DNA from: an uncultured Monoglobus sp. | GTDB taxonomy: Bacteria; Bacillota; Clostridia; Monoglobales; Monoglobaceae | Direction of reading: 5' to 3' | Assembly: GCA_947625055.1 (NCBI GenBank) | Contig: CANQMT010000022.1 | Location: forward strand, 1-44,759 | DNA: 44,759 nucleotides | In this document: positions 30,175 to 40,800 of the stretch, in pieces | Layout of the letters: each line of letters starts with the position of its first letter | Position numbering within the stretch: position 1 is the stretch's first letter | Translations under genes and position numbers: made by a program | Notes under the pieces: model-generated | Told to the model about the DNA's origin: nothing | The model's database searches: none | Seen by the model: only the letters and a program-made list of their open reading frames with translations

Positions 30175-32807
30175 TATTCAGTGTCATCCGCGATAACCGG
30201 ATTTTCCATGCGGTTCCCAAGGTCAAGTGATCTTATATAGTCGGCGATCTCGCTTTTGGCCTCGTCGATCTCCGCCTTCAGGTCCGAGGCCGAGATCCGC
30301 AGCGCGCCGCCTCCCAGAATTATAAGCTGCTCAAGCCCGTCCGACGTCGCCACGCGGACGCGGTTGTTTTTGCTCAGCCTGTGCGAGGTTTTTTCTATAT
30401 ACATGTCGGCGGTCTCGCGCTCTTTGGTGTACACTATGTCGATATTGTGATAGCGCTCGACCTCGCCGGGGTTGTTTTTCACCTTATACGCGTCGTAGAC
30501 CAAGATCACCTCGCACTTTTTAAAGCCGCGGTAATTGCACAGAATGTCCGCCAGCTTCATGCGCGCGGTTTCCATGCTGTCGTCGGCGTATTTTTTAAGC
30601 TCGTCCCACGCGAAAATTATGTTGTAGCCGTCAACCAGAAGGTAGTCTCCGCCGTTTTGCCTTCTTTTTTCGGCGGCCGACACGCGTCTTGAGGACGCGG
30701 AAGGCATGACCGCGCTTGAGCGGCGCGCGGGCTCGTCGTTATTCTCCGCGCGTCTGATCGGGCCGTAGGTCCGCTCGAATATCCGCATAAGCTCCTTGTC
30801 GGCGGCAATGCTGTCAACAAATTCCTTGGCCCGATTGCGCCCGGGAGCCGCGGCGGGCTCCGCCTCGCGTTTCAGCGCGCTCTCAAGATGCATATGCACC
30901 GGAACCTCGTTCCACCGCACCGCGTATCCCGCGCCGTGCGAGCAAAAAACCGAGTCCGCCGTGTTGTCGGTGTCGGCGTCGCAGTCGTAGCCTATCTCCT
31001 CGATCACGCTCTCCGCGTCGGCGCAGGGAAAATATCCGCCCGGAATACGCGTCAGCCTGCCCCGACCCGCTGTATAAGCCGCGAGCTCCGCGCCGTAATC
31101 AAGCATTTTTTTAACGGGCGCCGCGCCCGTCAGCACCGCGGTCTCACCGTCGGTCGCGGGCGGCTCGACACGTCCTCCCGCGGCGATCACGTCGCTCATC
31201 GCCCTGCCAACGCACTCGGACGGAACCTCTATCCTGAGGTCGTACCACGGCTCAAGCAACACGCTCTCGGCCTGCCTGAGCCCCTGCCGCACCGCGCGGT
31301 ATGTGGCTTGGCGAAAGTCGCCGCCCTCTGTGTGCTTTTTGTGCGCTCTGCCCGAGGCGAGCGTTATTTTTATATCGGTGATCGGCGAGCCCGTCAGCAC
31401 GCCCAGATGAGTTTTTTCTTTAAGATGCGTCATGATGAGCCGCTGCCAGTTCCGGTCAAGCTTGTCCTCGCTGCATTTTGTGAAAAATTTCACGCCGCTG
31501 CCCCGCTTGCCGGGCTCCAGAATAAGGTGCACCTCGGCGTAGTGGCGCAGGGGCTCGTAGTGGCCGACGCCCTCGACAATGTTTGAGATCGTCTCCTTAT
31601 ATGCTATACCTCCGCGCTCAAACTCGACCTCAAGATTGAACCGCTCAAGAATGACCCGCCGCAGCACCTCGATCTGTATCTCACCCATGAGCCGCATGCG
31701 TATCTCGCGAAGCTGCTCGTTCCAGATTATGTCAAGCTGGGGTTCCTCTTCCTCAAGTATCCGCAGGCTGCGCAGGGCGGCGTGGACGTCCGTTCCCTCG
31801 GGCAGCCGCACCCTGTATGACAGCACGGGGTTCAGCAGCGATCCGCCGAGATCTTCCTCCGCGCCGAGGCCCTGCCCCGGATAGGTTTTCGTAAGGCCCT
31901 GCACCGCGCAGACCTGACCGGCGAAGGCCTCGTCCGGCGTTTCAAACTTCTCGCCTGAGTATATCCGTATTGCGTCGATCTTCTCGCTGAACGGCTCGCC
32001 TCCGCGGTCCTCGCCGCTTATGACCTCCTTGACCCTGAGCGAGCCACCGGTTATTTTGATATGCGTCAGCCGCGCGCCGCGCTCGTCCTCGGATATTTTG
32101 AACACCCGCGCCGCGAACTCGGGTTTGTATTTCGGAGGCTCGGTGTATTCCGAGAGAGCGTCCAGAAGCTCCTCGACGCCCTCGCATTTTAAGGCCGAGC
32201 CGAAAAAGCACGGAAAGATCCCGCGTTCGGCAATTGCGCGCCTGAGTTCGGCCTCGCCGATCCCGTCTCCGAGATAAGCGTCAAGCAGCGCCTCGCCGCA
32301 CATGGCGGCGGCCTCGTCAAATTCCGGAGTTCCGACTTCGGCGAAGTCAAGGCAGCCGTCTCCGAGCCGCTTTTTAAGCACCGCCATAAGCGCGCCTCTG
32401 TCGGTCCCGTCAAGGTCCATTTTGTTCACGAATATAAAGGTCGGCACATTGTATCGCTCAAGCAGCCGCCACAGAGTCTCGGTGTGGCTCTGAACGCCGT
32501 CTCTGCCGCTTATGACAAGCACCGCGTAGTCAAGCGCGCCGAGAGCGCGCTCGGCCTCTCCGGAAAAGTCGGTGTGGCCCGGGGTATCGACCAAAGTAAA
32601 CTCGGTGCCTTTAAAACCGAACACCGCCTGTTTTGAAAATATTGTGATCCCGCGCTCGCGCTCGATCTTGTTGGTGTCAAGAAACGCGTCGCCGTGGTCG
32701 ACCCTGCCTCTGCGGCGTATCTCGCCGCTGAGGTACAGCAAAGCCTCGGACAAGGTGGTCTTGCCCGAGTCCACATGCGCCAGTATTCCGAACACGATCC
32801 TTTTCAT
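30174..32807 (-). CDS. TetM-like translational GTPase fused to a YacP/Rae1-type NYN nuclease domain
   Basis: The 877-residue protein has an EF-G/TetM-like GTPase body (about 1-650) with G1 AHVDSGKTTL, RERGIT, G3 DTPGHTDF and G4 NKMDLD, then domains III-V of the ribosomal-protection type. After a basic linker (about 690-716) comes a YacP-like NYN domain from residue 718: YLLVDGYNIIFAWDEL, EVILVYDAYKVKNN, ERETADMYIE and RVATSDGLEQLI. TetM-like factors bind the ribosomal A site; the YacP homologue Rae1 cuts mRNA there. It is two bases from the LMW phosphatase gene on the same strand. Calling it a tetracycline-resistance gene would be premature. Confidence 0.92.
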   Translation of the reverse strand: MKRIVFGILAHVDSGKTTLSEALLYLSGEIRRRGRVDHGDAFLDTNKIERERGITIFSKQAVFGFKGTEFTLVDTPGHTDFSGEAERALGALDYAVLVISGRDGVQSHTETLWRLLERYNVPTFIFVNKMDLDGTDRGALMAVLKKRLGDGCLDFAEVGTPEFDEAAAMCGEALLDAYLGDGIGEAELRRAIAERGIFPCFFGSALKCEGVEELLDALSEYTEPPKYKPEFAARVFKISEDERGARLTHIKITGGSLRVKEVISGEDRGGEPFSEKIDAIRIYSGEKFETPDEAFAGQVCAVQGLTKTYPGQGLGAEEDLGGSLLNPVLSYRVRLPEGTDVHAALRSLRILEEEEPQLDIIWNEQLREIRMRLMGEIQIEVLRRVILERFNLEVEFERGGIAYKETISNIVEGVGHYEPLRHYAEVHLILEPGKRGSGVKFFTKCSEDKLDRNWQRLIMTHLKEKTHLGVLTGSPITDIKITLASGRAHKKHTEGGDFRQATYRAVRQGLRQAESVLLEPWYDLRIEVPSECVGRAMSDVIAAGGRVEPPATDGETAVLTGAAPVKKMLDYGAELAAYTAGRGRLTRIPGGYFPCADAESVIEEIGYDCDADTDNTADSVFCSHGAGYAVRWNEVPVHMHLESALKREAEPAAAPGRNRAKEFVDSIAADKELMRIFERTYGPIRRAENNDEPARRSSAVMPSASSRRVSAAEKRRQNGGDYLLVDGYNIIFAWDELKKYADDSMETARMKLADILCNYRGFKKCEVILVYDAYKVKNNPGEVERYHNIDIVYTKERETADMYIEKTSHRLSKNNRVRVATSDGLEQLIILGGGALRISASDLKAEIDEAKSEIADYIRSLDLGNRMENPVIADDTE

Positions 32808-32808
32808 A

Positions 32809-33255
32809 TTAAATCTCCTTCATCAGTCCCTCAAGGCCCAGCATAATATCATCGTATGTAACGTCAAAATTTCCGGTGTACCACGGATCGGCGACATCGC
32901 GCGAGAGGCCCGCGTATTCAAGTATTAGCCTGACCTTTCCCTCCGGGTCGCCGCCGAATATCCGCTTCATATTGCGTATATTGGCGCCGTCCATGCCGAT
33001 AAAAAGATCATAATCGTCATAGTCCGAGTTGACAAGCTTACGCGCCCGCTTGCCCTTGGCCGAGATCCCGTGTTCGGCCAGCTTGCGCTTGGTGCCCGGA
33101 TGTACCGGATTGCCGATCTCCTCATAGCTCGTCGCGGCCGACTCGATTAAAAACTCATCGGCCCGCCCGGCCTTTTTCACCATATCCTTGAGCAAAAACT
33201 CGGCCATCGGCGACCTGCAGATATTGCCGTGGCATACAAACAGTATTTTTGTCAT
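32809..33255 (-). CDS. Low-molecular-weight protein-tyrosine phosphatase
   Basis: The 148-residue enzyme has the CX5R loop FVCHGNICRSPMAE with Cys8 and Arg14, and the general acid in the VADPWYTGNF motif. Length is typical. It dephosphorylates protein tyrosines or arginines; the partner is unknown. It precedes the GTPase-NYN gene by a single base, so the two are coupled. Confidence 0.94.
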   Translation of the reverse strand: MTKILFVCHGNICRSPMAEFLLKDMVKKAGRADEFLIESAATSYEEIGNPVHPGTKRKLAEHGISAKGKRARKLVNSDYDDYDLFIGMDGANIRNMKRIFGGDPEGKVRLILEYAGLSRDVADPWYTGNFDVTYDDIMLGLEGLMKEI

Positions 33256-33469
33256 TATCTTTGATCCTCCAAAATAAACGGTTTATCCGAATAACATTGT
33301 AACACACCCACGCCGCAAAATCCACTGTTTTATAAAAATTTTAATATATCTGTAATGGCGGCCATACTTTAAAAACACAGTTTCCGAATATCACCGCTTC
33401 AAGCCCGCATTCGCCGCGCCCGAACGGCGCTTTAGTCATTTTGTGCTCCGAAGCGTCTACGCTTTGTGC

Positions 33470-33493
33470 AAAAAAAGAGTCCGTGGGGACTCT
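33470..33493 (-). terminator. Terminator of the small hypothetical gene
   Basis: Minus strand: AGAGTCC-CCAC-GGACTCT followed by a run of seven T, fourteen bases past the stop of the small gene. Confidence 0.85.
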
Positions 33494-33506
33494 TCTTCAT
33501 AAGGCG

Positions 33507-33758
33507 TTACTTAAATGAGTTTTTCACTTTTTCGTGCCACTCACCCGGCGTCGCCGGTCTGCCGCCCGAGGGCAGCGTCGCGTCTAAAAAACCTTTGGCC
33601 AGAAGCTCGTTAATAAGATCGACGGTATCGTCGATCCCTATGTTGTAAGAAATTTTCGCCGCCTCTAAAATCCCGCAGGCGACGGCAAGGATCTTCAGGC
33701 CCTTTTTGATCGCCTTTCCGCGCTTTTCCGACATGCGTGTTTTTTTAGTTTTTTTCAT
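33507..33758 (-). CDS. Small hypothetical protein, 83 residues
   Basis: It begins MKKTKKTRMSEKRGKAIKKG, a very basic N-terminus, then a weakly hydrophobic helix LKILAVACGILEAAKISYNI and a C-terminal GFLDATLPSGGRPATPGEWH. I do not recognise the family. ATG 33758 has a perfect AGGAGGT eight bases upstream, rejecting the longer reading from 33830. A strong terminator follows. The basic tail and helix suggest membrane or nucleic-acid contact, without proof. Confidence 0.75.
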   Translation of the reverse strand: MKKTKKTRMSEKRGKAIKKGLKILAVACGILEAAKISYNIGIDDTVDLINELLAKGFLDATLPSGGRPATPGEWHEKVKNSFK

Positions 33759-33823
33759 AGCAATATACCTCCTAAAATATAATGTTTTCATTAGAGGAAT
33801 TGTATTTTTCGCGCGGACAATAA

Positions 33824-33852
33824 TTGACAAATTCTGACCCTTGTGGTATACT
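33824..33852 (+). promoter_or_regulatory. Promoter of the DUF4230 gene
   Basis: Perfect TTGACA (33824-33829) and TATACT (33847-33852) with a 17-base spacer, and GTGG before the -10 box. Confidence 0.8.
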
Positions 33853-33894
33853 TAGCGTTATAAAAATAACAAATTTTCGGGGAGGGATTAAGGC

Positions 33895-34524
33895 ATGAAG
33901 CTGTTTGACAGAGATTCCGAACAAAATCTGCTGAAAAAAATATGGAAAAAATTTTCTAAGATCCTGGTTATTGCCGCGGTCATACTTTTGATCGCATCAA
34001 TATATACCTTGGTCTCTGAAAAGAATTTTAAAAACGATCCGTTTGTTATTGACAGCGCAATCAACAGCATCGGCGAACTGGCTACTTCCGAGTACAACTA
34101 TACAATGGTCCAGACATCCGAAAAGCCCAAACGCGAGGTGTTCGGATTTGCCATTCCGTTGACGGCCAGCAAGGTTGTATACAGCTACAGCGGCCTGATC
34201 AAGGCCGGAGTTGATTTTACACAGATCAAGGCCGATATAAACAAAGCTGCAAGGACCATAACATTTACCATGCCCGAAACCAAGATTTTATCATCCGAGG
34301 TCAAATATGACAGCCTTCGGGTATTCGATGAAAACAACAATCCGTTTAACGCCTTCACGTTTGAGGACATGAACCTGAGCGTTTCTGACCTGCAGCAAAA
34401 GGCAGAACAGTCCGCGATCGACAACGGTCTTTTGGTAAGCGCTTACGAAAACGCAAAAACCGTTATACAATCCGCAATAAGCGGGCTGTATAACACAAAT
34501 GAATATATTTTGGTATTTAATTAA
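33895..34524 (+). CDS. DUF4230 membrane-anchored protein
   Basis: The 209-residue protein has one N-terminal transmembrane helix (about 21-41) and an outward domain of the DUF4230 type: ELATSEYNYTMV, IPLTASKVVYSYSGLIKAGVD, TITFTMPETKILSSEV. Function unknown; the domain is common in Firmicutes and Bacteroidetes envelopes. GGGGAGGG lies ahead of the ATG. It is a single-gene transcription unit followed by a palindromic repeat. Confidence 0.85.
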   Translation: MKLFDRDSEQNLLKKIWKKFSKILVIAAVILLIASIYTLVSEKNFKNDPFVIDSAINSIGELATSEYNYTMVQTSEKPKREVFGFAIPLTASKVVYSYSGLIKAGVDFTQIKADINKAARTITFTMPETKILSSEVKYDSLRVFDENNNPFNAFTFEDMNLSVSDLQQKAEQSAIDNGLLVSAYENAKTVIQSAISGLYNTNEYILVFN

Positions 34525-34588
34525 AAACCTTATCGGCCCCGGGATTTCAGGGCCTCAGTCTGTCTTATTAACATAAATATAATAAATT

Positions 34589-34674
34589 GCGAGCTAAAAA
34601 CAGTTCGGATATAATCGCCGGACCCGGTTCCGTCATGCCCCGTCCGGGCGGCAAAGAAACTGTTTTCAGCTCGC
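34589..34674 (+). repeat. GCGAGC-bounded palindromic repeat, copy 3
   Basis: An 86-base copy with terminal arms GCGAGCTAAAAACAG/CTGTTTTCAGCTCGC (one mismatch) and inner stem CCGGAC/GTCCGG. Downstream TTAAAAAACGGAGTTTTT (34773-34790) resembles sequence after copy 2, so the shared unit may be longer. Confidence 0.9.
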
Positions 34675-34797
34675 ATCTTTTGCCGTTTGCGGCAAAACAA
34701 GCAAAGAAATTTGTGACGCGGAAAATCCGTTTTATCTGACAAACGGGGCCACAACCCGTTAACGGGTTCACTTAAAAAACGGAGTTTTTATAAACGG

Positions 34798-34825
34798 AGC
34801 GGCGGGCAATTTGCCCGCCGCTTTC
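34798..34825. terminator. GC-rich hairpin before the GH95-CE8 stop
   Basis: An 11-bp stem GCGGCGGGCAA/TTGCCCGCCGC with TTTC after it on the plus strand. It may end the DUF4230 transcript or the long GH95-CE8 transcript. Confidence 0.6.
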
Positions 34826-34867
34826 TGGGAAGAAATCTATAATAATTTTTAAAATTATTATTCGCGT

Positions 34868-37800
34868 TTAGTCGACAAACTTTGTGTAATTCACGCTGAT
34901 GTTTGAAATATTGTATTCCGCCGCGCCGCCTGTGCCTGTGTATATTGCCAGCGACAGCTTGTTCCTGTCTATATTGGCGGGGAATGCCGTGAAGTCATCC
35001 TTTGTGAACCATTCCTTTTCCACCGGTTCGCCTTTCTGCACAACGGTTTTAACGCGCGGCGTTACTTTGCCGTTTTTAAAGTCCGCCTCGATCTCAAAAT
35101 CAAACGCGATCGGACAATCGGCGTCGCTCTTAAACTGGTCGCCTGTGCAGTTGAGCCACTGGTGCTCGCCCTGCGAGGAACCGCTCTGACCGGCCTGACC
35201 CGCGTCAAACATATTGACCTGATCCCATCTTCCGAACAGAGTCCTGGTAATTCTGGCATCGTTTATGCCGTTTGAAAATTTACCCGGCGTGTTGGCCGTA
35301 AAGTCAATTGACGCGCCTTTGGTGCCGTCTTTATTGGCAAAGGTCTTCGGTATCTCAAGCGTGTATTTGAGCGTCACGGTCTCGGCTTTCGCAAGTTCCT
35401 CGCCGGCAATGCTTACCAAATCCCAATACGCTCCGCCGTCAACACCGCTCGCGGCTTTGATGTTAAACTTGCCGTCTCCCATGTCGGTCACTGAAGCTCC
35501 GCTTGCTATAGCGGTCGGCGCCGTTGTTACAGCCTTGCTTACCGGAACCAGACCTTTAAGCGATATATCCATCAACACGCTCTGTCCCGCCTTATCCGCC
35601 GTCGCCGTCGCAGCGCCCTCGGCGGGTGTGAATACTCTGTAGCTGTTTGTCTGGCTATCGATCAAAACGTCATATGTGCCGAGAGGTATATTCGAAACGG
35701 TATACGCCGCCGAAGTTTGTCCCTGAGCCACGGTAACGGTTTGGCTTTTGATGACAGCGTTGTTTTTCATAACTCTGATCCTTACCGGAACATCCTCGGC
35801 CGCGGGGGTTGATCCCACCGAAATTGTGCCGCCGATCGAGAAAACATTTGTCGTGTCAGAGGTGGGCTGGATCTCAAACGATATTGATTTTTCTGCTCCT
35901 ATACTCTTATCGGACGCGTTTCTCACGTACAGCTTTACAGTCGCGTCTATCGGCTGCTCGCCGTTTGCGGGGCGGATAAGGCTCAGCTTGTTTCCGTTTA
36001 CCGTCGCGAACTCGCTGTCGCTGGCCCACTTAAATTCATATCCGCTCGGCGCTGCGGGAAGGTCGATCTCGTTTACTGTCTGGTTGCTTGTGTCAATGTT
36101 TGCGGAATTTATCACACCGTCAACGCCGTCATATTTGCTCTTAATTCCCGCGGGATCCCAATCATCCGAACCTTTGGTGAATGTGTAGGGATTGTATCGG
36201 AGCATTGTCCACTCGTCAAGCAGCTTTCCGCGGCGCTTTGAAACGTCTACAGCCTTGCCTGAATCATCGACGCTGCCGTACTCGTAAAATCTTGCTTCCT
36301 CGGGCTTGTTGCCGCTCATGTCGGTCCAGCCGGAACTTGAGATCAGATACGGATCACCGCTTGAGCCTTTGGCCGCGTTTCCGATTTTAGTGTTGATATA
36401 CGCCGCGGCGGGTCCCGGAGGCGCGCCCCAAGGTCTGCCCATATTTCCGGGCTGAGCCGCGCTCGATCCGGTGACATAGCAGTTATAGAATAAATAACCT
36501 TCGGACTCTTTGGTGTTGCTGGGAGCCGTTACAGTGGCGGACTCACCTTTTCCGCCCGCGTTGACATAAAGCTCGCAGTTGTCGAACACGGCTGTCGCGC
36601 TGCCGCAGATATAATCTGTGGTGCCGCCAAGCTTGCAGTTCTTGAAATACATTCTTCCGCTGTTTATGCCTATCGTGTCCTGGGTCGATATGATCTCGCA
36701 GTTTAAGAATACAGCCTTGTCCGCCGAGCAGTGGAGAGCGGCGCAGCGCTCTCTGGGACTGCCCTCAACGCCCTTATATGTTATATTATCGCGCGACTGC
36801 AAATACGCGTTTATCTCGTCATCGCTCTTGCCTGCCGCTTTCTGCTCGTTGATCCATTCAACTCTGTGGAAATTTCCGTTGTTTGTGTCCGGATCAACGC
36901 CTGTGATATCGGTGAGTTCTTCCTCGGTATAGTATCTGTTGTATGAATTTTCCAGTATCAGATTCTCGGCTGTAAATCCTGTCGCGCTCTTGTCGACTTT
37001 AAGCGCCGGGCCCCAGTCTTTCGGGCCGTAACTCTTACCGTCGCCTATCGCTTGCGGGTCATAGTAACCGTTTTCATTGCAGCTATCGTAAAGCGAGCCC
37101 AATCCGTAGTACCATGTCAAAAGCGCGTCTCCCGAACTGCCCGCCTTTTTGCGCAGGGTTATGTACGGAGTATTTACAACGATCTGCTCGCGATATGTGC
37201 CGGGGGCTATGTCAATATATACTCTGTCGGATTCCGATTTGGGATTCACTGCCGCAGCCGCGGCTACCGCCTCGGATATCGTGTTGTATTTCGTGTCTCC
37301 TATATAAGCTCCCTTAGCCGCGGGATCCGCGGTCGGAGCCGCTGTGGGCTTTGCCGTTGGCGCAAGAGTCGGTGCGTTGGTCGGTTTTGCCGTCGGAGCG
37401 TTGGTCGGCGCAGTTGTGGGCGCCGCCGTAGGAGTCGAGGCAGGAACATCAGTTCCTACCTCGTATACCGCGCTTTTCGGTTCGATCGTGTCAGTGCCGT
37501 CCCATACGTACAGCTTAACTTTTCCGGATCTCGGCATTTTGAAGTCAAGATTTTTAACGTCCGTGCCCTCTATGTCGTATACCGCAGAGCCGAGCATGCT
37601 CTTTTCGTCGCTCTCATCGTACACGCCGATCATCAGCTTGGCCTTGGGGTTCGTCTCGGTTCCGTTATAGCTGATGCTTACGCCGAGAGTGCCGTCCGCG
37701 CCGTAAGAGGCGCTTGTGATCTCATAGTCATAGCTTGCAGGTTTATTGGTCGGCATCGGAGGCGTTGTGGGGTTGGTATCTCCGTTGTATTCGGGATTTA

Positions 37801-40800
37801 AGTATTTGTAGTCATACACAAAATCACCGATATTGCAGAGATATTTCTGTCCTTCCTTATAAGGCTCTCCTTTCGCGACAATATATAAATCGTGCTTGCC
37901 GGTAACGCCATCGATGTTTTTAAGATCAAGAGCGTACGATCCGGTCTCAGTCACATTGATCTTGGCGATCTCAACGCCGTCTTTTTTGTCAAGTCTTACT
38001 GAAACGGTCGGATTTGCATCATAGTATCTGCTGATCGCCAAAGACGCGTTTGTGATACCCGTCAGGTCAACGCCCTTAAAGCAGAAACCGACTTCAACGT
38101 TTTCTCTGTTGTTTACATATCCAACGGCGTTTCCGTCGACAACTTTCGGAACTCCTCCGTTATCGCTCGCGAAAAAGCCTGTGGCGGTATTCGCGAATAC
38201 CGTGTTTGTGCCCTCCAGATACTTGGGTATCTGCTTTTCAAAATGCGTAACGGTATATGTCTCGCCCGCCTTGCCCGCGATCGTCGCGATATTTGTATCG
38301 GGATCGAACGCGAATTCCACATTGTTTCCGGCCGAATCTACAATTGTTCCCAATCCCAGCTTTTCTTCGCGGATCCTGATGTCACCGTCTCTGACCGCTT
38401 TCAGCGAGAGCTCTGTTACTTCGCCGTTTTGCCATGCTGCGGAGACTTCCGCATTTTCGCGGGTCATAAGTCCTTCAAACGAACCGCTTTTCCATGATGA
38501 AGGTATCGCGGGAATAACATCTATCGCTCCGGTATGGCTCTGGAGTACCATTTCGGTTATTCCGGATGTCGCTCCGTAATTTCCGTCGATCTGAAAATCG
38601 GGATGCTCGTCAAAAAGATTCGGAGCTGTGCGGCACAGGAAGAGCTGTTTGAGCATATTCTCTGTCTTGTCGCCCTGGAGAGCTCTGGCGTTCAGATTCA
38701 TTCTCCACGCCAAGCTCCAGCCTTTACCGTCCGCGCTGTCCTTGGCGGTCGTTGAACCCTGGAACGCTTTGAATATCTTTTGCTCGTTTACGTCACTGCT
38801 GTAGGGATTAATGTGTGTTCCCGGGAACAGTTCCCAAAGGTGCGAGCAGTGTCTGTGGCCCGCTCCGACACTGTGTTCCTTAATACTGATCTCTTCTCCC
38901 GTAAACGGATTCTTTATGTTCTTGTATTTTTCCGCGGTGGGGTTTTCGTTTTCGGTGAAATCAAACGTGACATCGCCGCGCACCCATTCCTGAATACCGC
39001 CGTTTCCGATCACGTCGGGAGCTATTTTGCCTTTCTCGCTCGCGAAATAAGTCGAGGGCATCTGCTCGTCGATCTTTGCCAGCAGATCGGCATTTTCTCC
39101 GGTTTTGCCGAGTATTTCGCTCGCCTGCCGAACCATATCATAGAGGTTTCTTACAAGCTGGGTGTCCATCGCGGGGCCGGGCTGAACTCCGCCCTGCTCG
39201 GGCGAGCAAGACGCGGCCGTGATCAGATAGCCGGTCACGGGGTCGACAACCAGGAACTGCGTGAAGAACTTGGCCGCGCCCACCATGTAGGGATAGATCT
39301 CGGCGAGATAAGCCTCATCCTTGTTGAATTTATAGTACTGCCAAGCGTGGTCAAGCAGCCACGCTCCGCCTGTGGGCCACAGACCGGCCGTCGCGTTGTC
39401 TATCGGCTGAGTGCCGCGCCACAGGTCAAAGTTATGGTGCATTACCCACGGATCGCCGGGCTGATATGTCTCGCAGTTTCCTATTCCGTACTGATAATCG
39501 GCGGTAATACTTCCGCTCTGAGCCAGCTCTTTGAACGTGTCAATGAGAGTTTTTTCGCTCTCGCCTATATTAAGGGGCTGAGCCGCCCAGTAATTCATCT
39601 CGGTATTGATATTTATCGTGTATTTTCCGTTCCAGCCCGCTGTCATAGCGGCGTTCCACTTTCCGGTCAGATTAAGAGGCTGGCTTTCTTGTATCTCGAT
39701 ATCGTCACCGCTTGCGGCGCGTCCGTCGCGGGCACCCGACAGCAGAAGATATTTGCCGTAATTGAACTCAAGCACCGCAAGTTTGTAATCTCCGTCGTCG
39801 TATGTGGTCTTTATGCCGTTGGCTGCCGCCTTTGACGCATTGCTGTCAGAGCCGGTAAGGTAGCCCGAATTTCCTCCTATATCCTTGCGCACTCTCTTCT
39901 CGGTGGGAGTGTCAGTGTACTCGTAGCCCTCTTTATTGTCAACGCTCAGACTTGATTTTGAATACTGCTCCGTAAAATCGGCGAGATGACGCGCTTTTAT
40001 CTGCTCATAATTTCTCTTTTGTACATTCGCGGAATATCTGTCGCAGTCACGTCCGGGCTTTGAGTTGTCAAGATTCAGATAATCAACATAATTCGTGGCG
40101 CCCACAACATAAACCGTGGCGCTTTTGCCGCCTTTTACCGAGACGGTCTTGTTATCCTCGCTTACCGAAAACGCTCCGTCACCCTCAAGTATCATTCTCG
40201 CCTCAAAGGTTATAGCGTTCAGTCTTGAGGGCTCTCCGTTGTTAGAATTTCCGTTTCTGACACTTGCGGTCAGTTTAACCTCTTTGTCACTTACCTTTGT
40301 ATACTTTGCAACATCTTCATGGTATGTATGCAGCTCGGCGCTCATATTAAGCTCGCCGTCGGTTTCAACATGGGTCGCCACCGTCTGATCGGGATAGCTC
40401 GCAAAGCTCTCGCGCTTGTAGTGTTTGCCTCCAAGATCATACTCAACCGTCACGATACCGGTTTTCATATCAAGACTCTTGGTGTAGTTCTCCGCGTCCT
40501 TGTAGCTCTGGCCGAAATCAAGATATACCTCGGCAAAAGACTTATACGCTCTCTGACCCGTAGGTGTGCCCAAGAATTTCTTCTCAACCAGACTGTGAAG
40601 ATTCCATCTGTCCTGAACAGCCGACTGCTCCTTGGCGTTATTTACGCCGAGCGCCATATTTGAGATGCTCTTGTTCGCGTAATCGGGGAACTGAGTTCTG
40701 AAAGCCTCATCACCCACGATCGCGTCGGCCGATCCTATCTCGGCGGGTGTGCCGTCGGCATTCGCGCCGCGGAAATATCTCCAGCCGCCGTCGTTGCTGC

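Noticed and set aside
38780-39835. 351-codon plus-strand open frame
   Set aside because: It is antisense to the well-supported GH95 domain, with no ribosome binding site and no recognisable protein.
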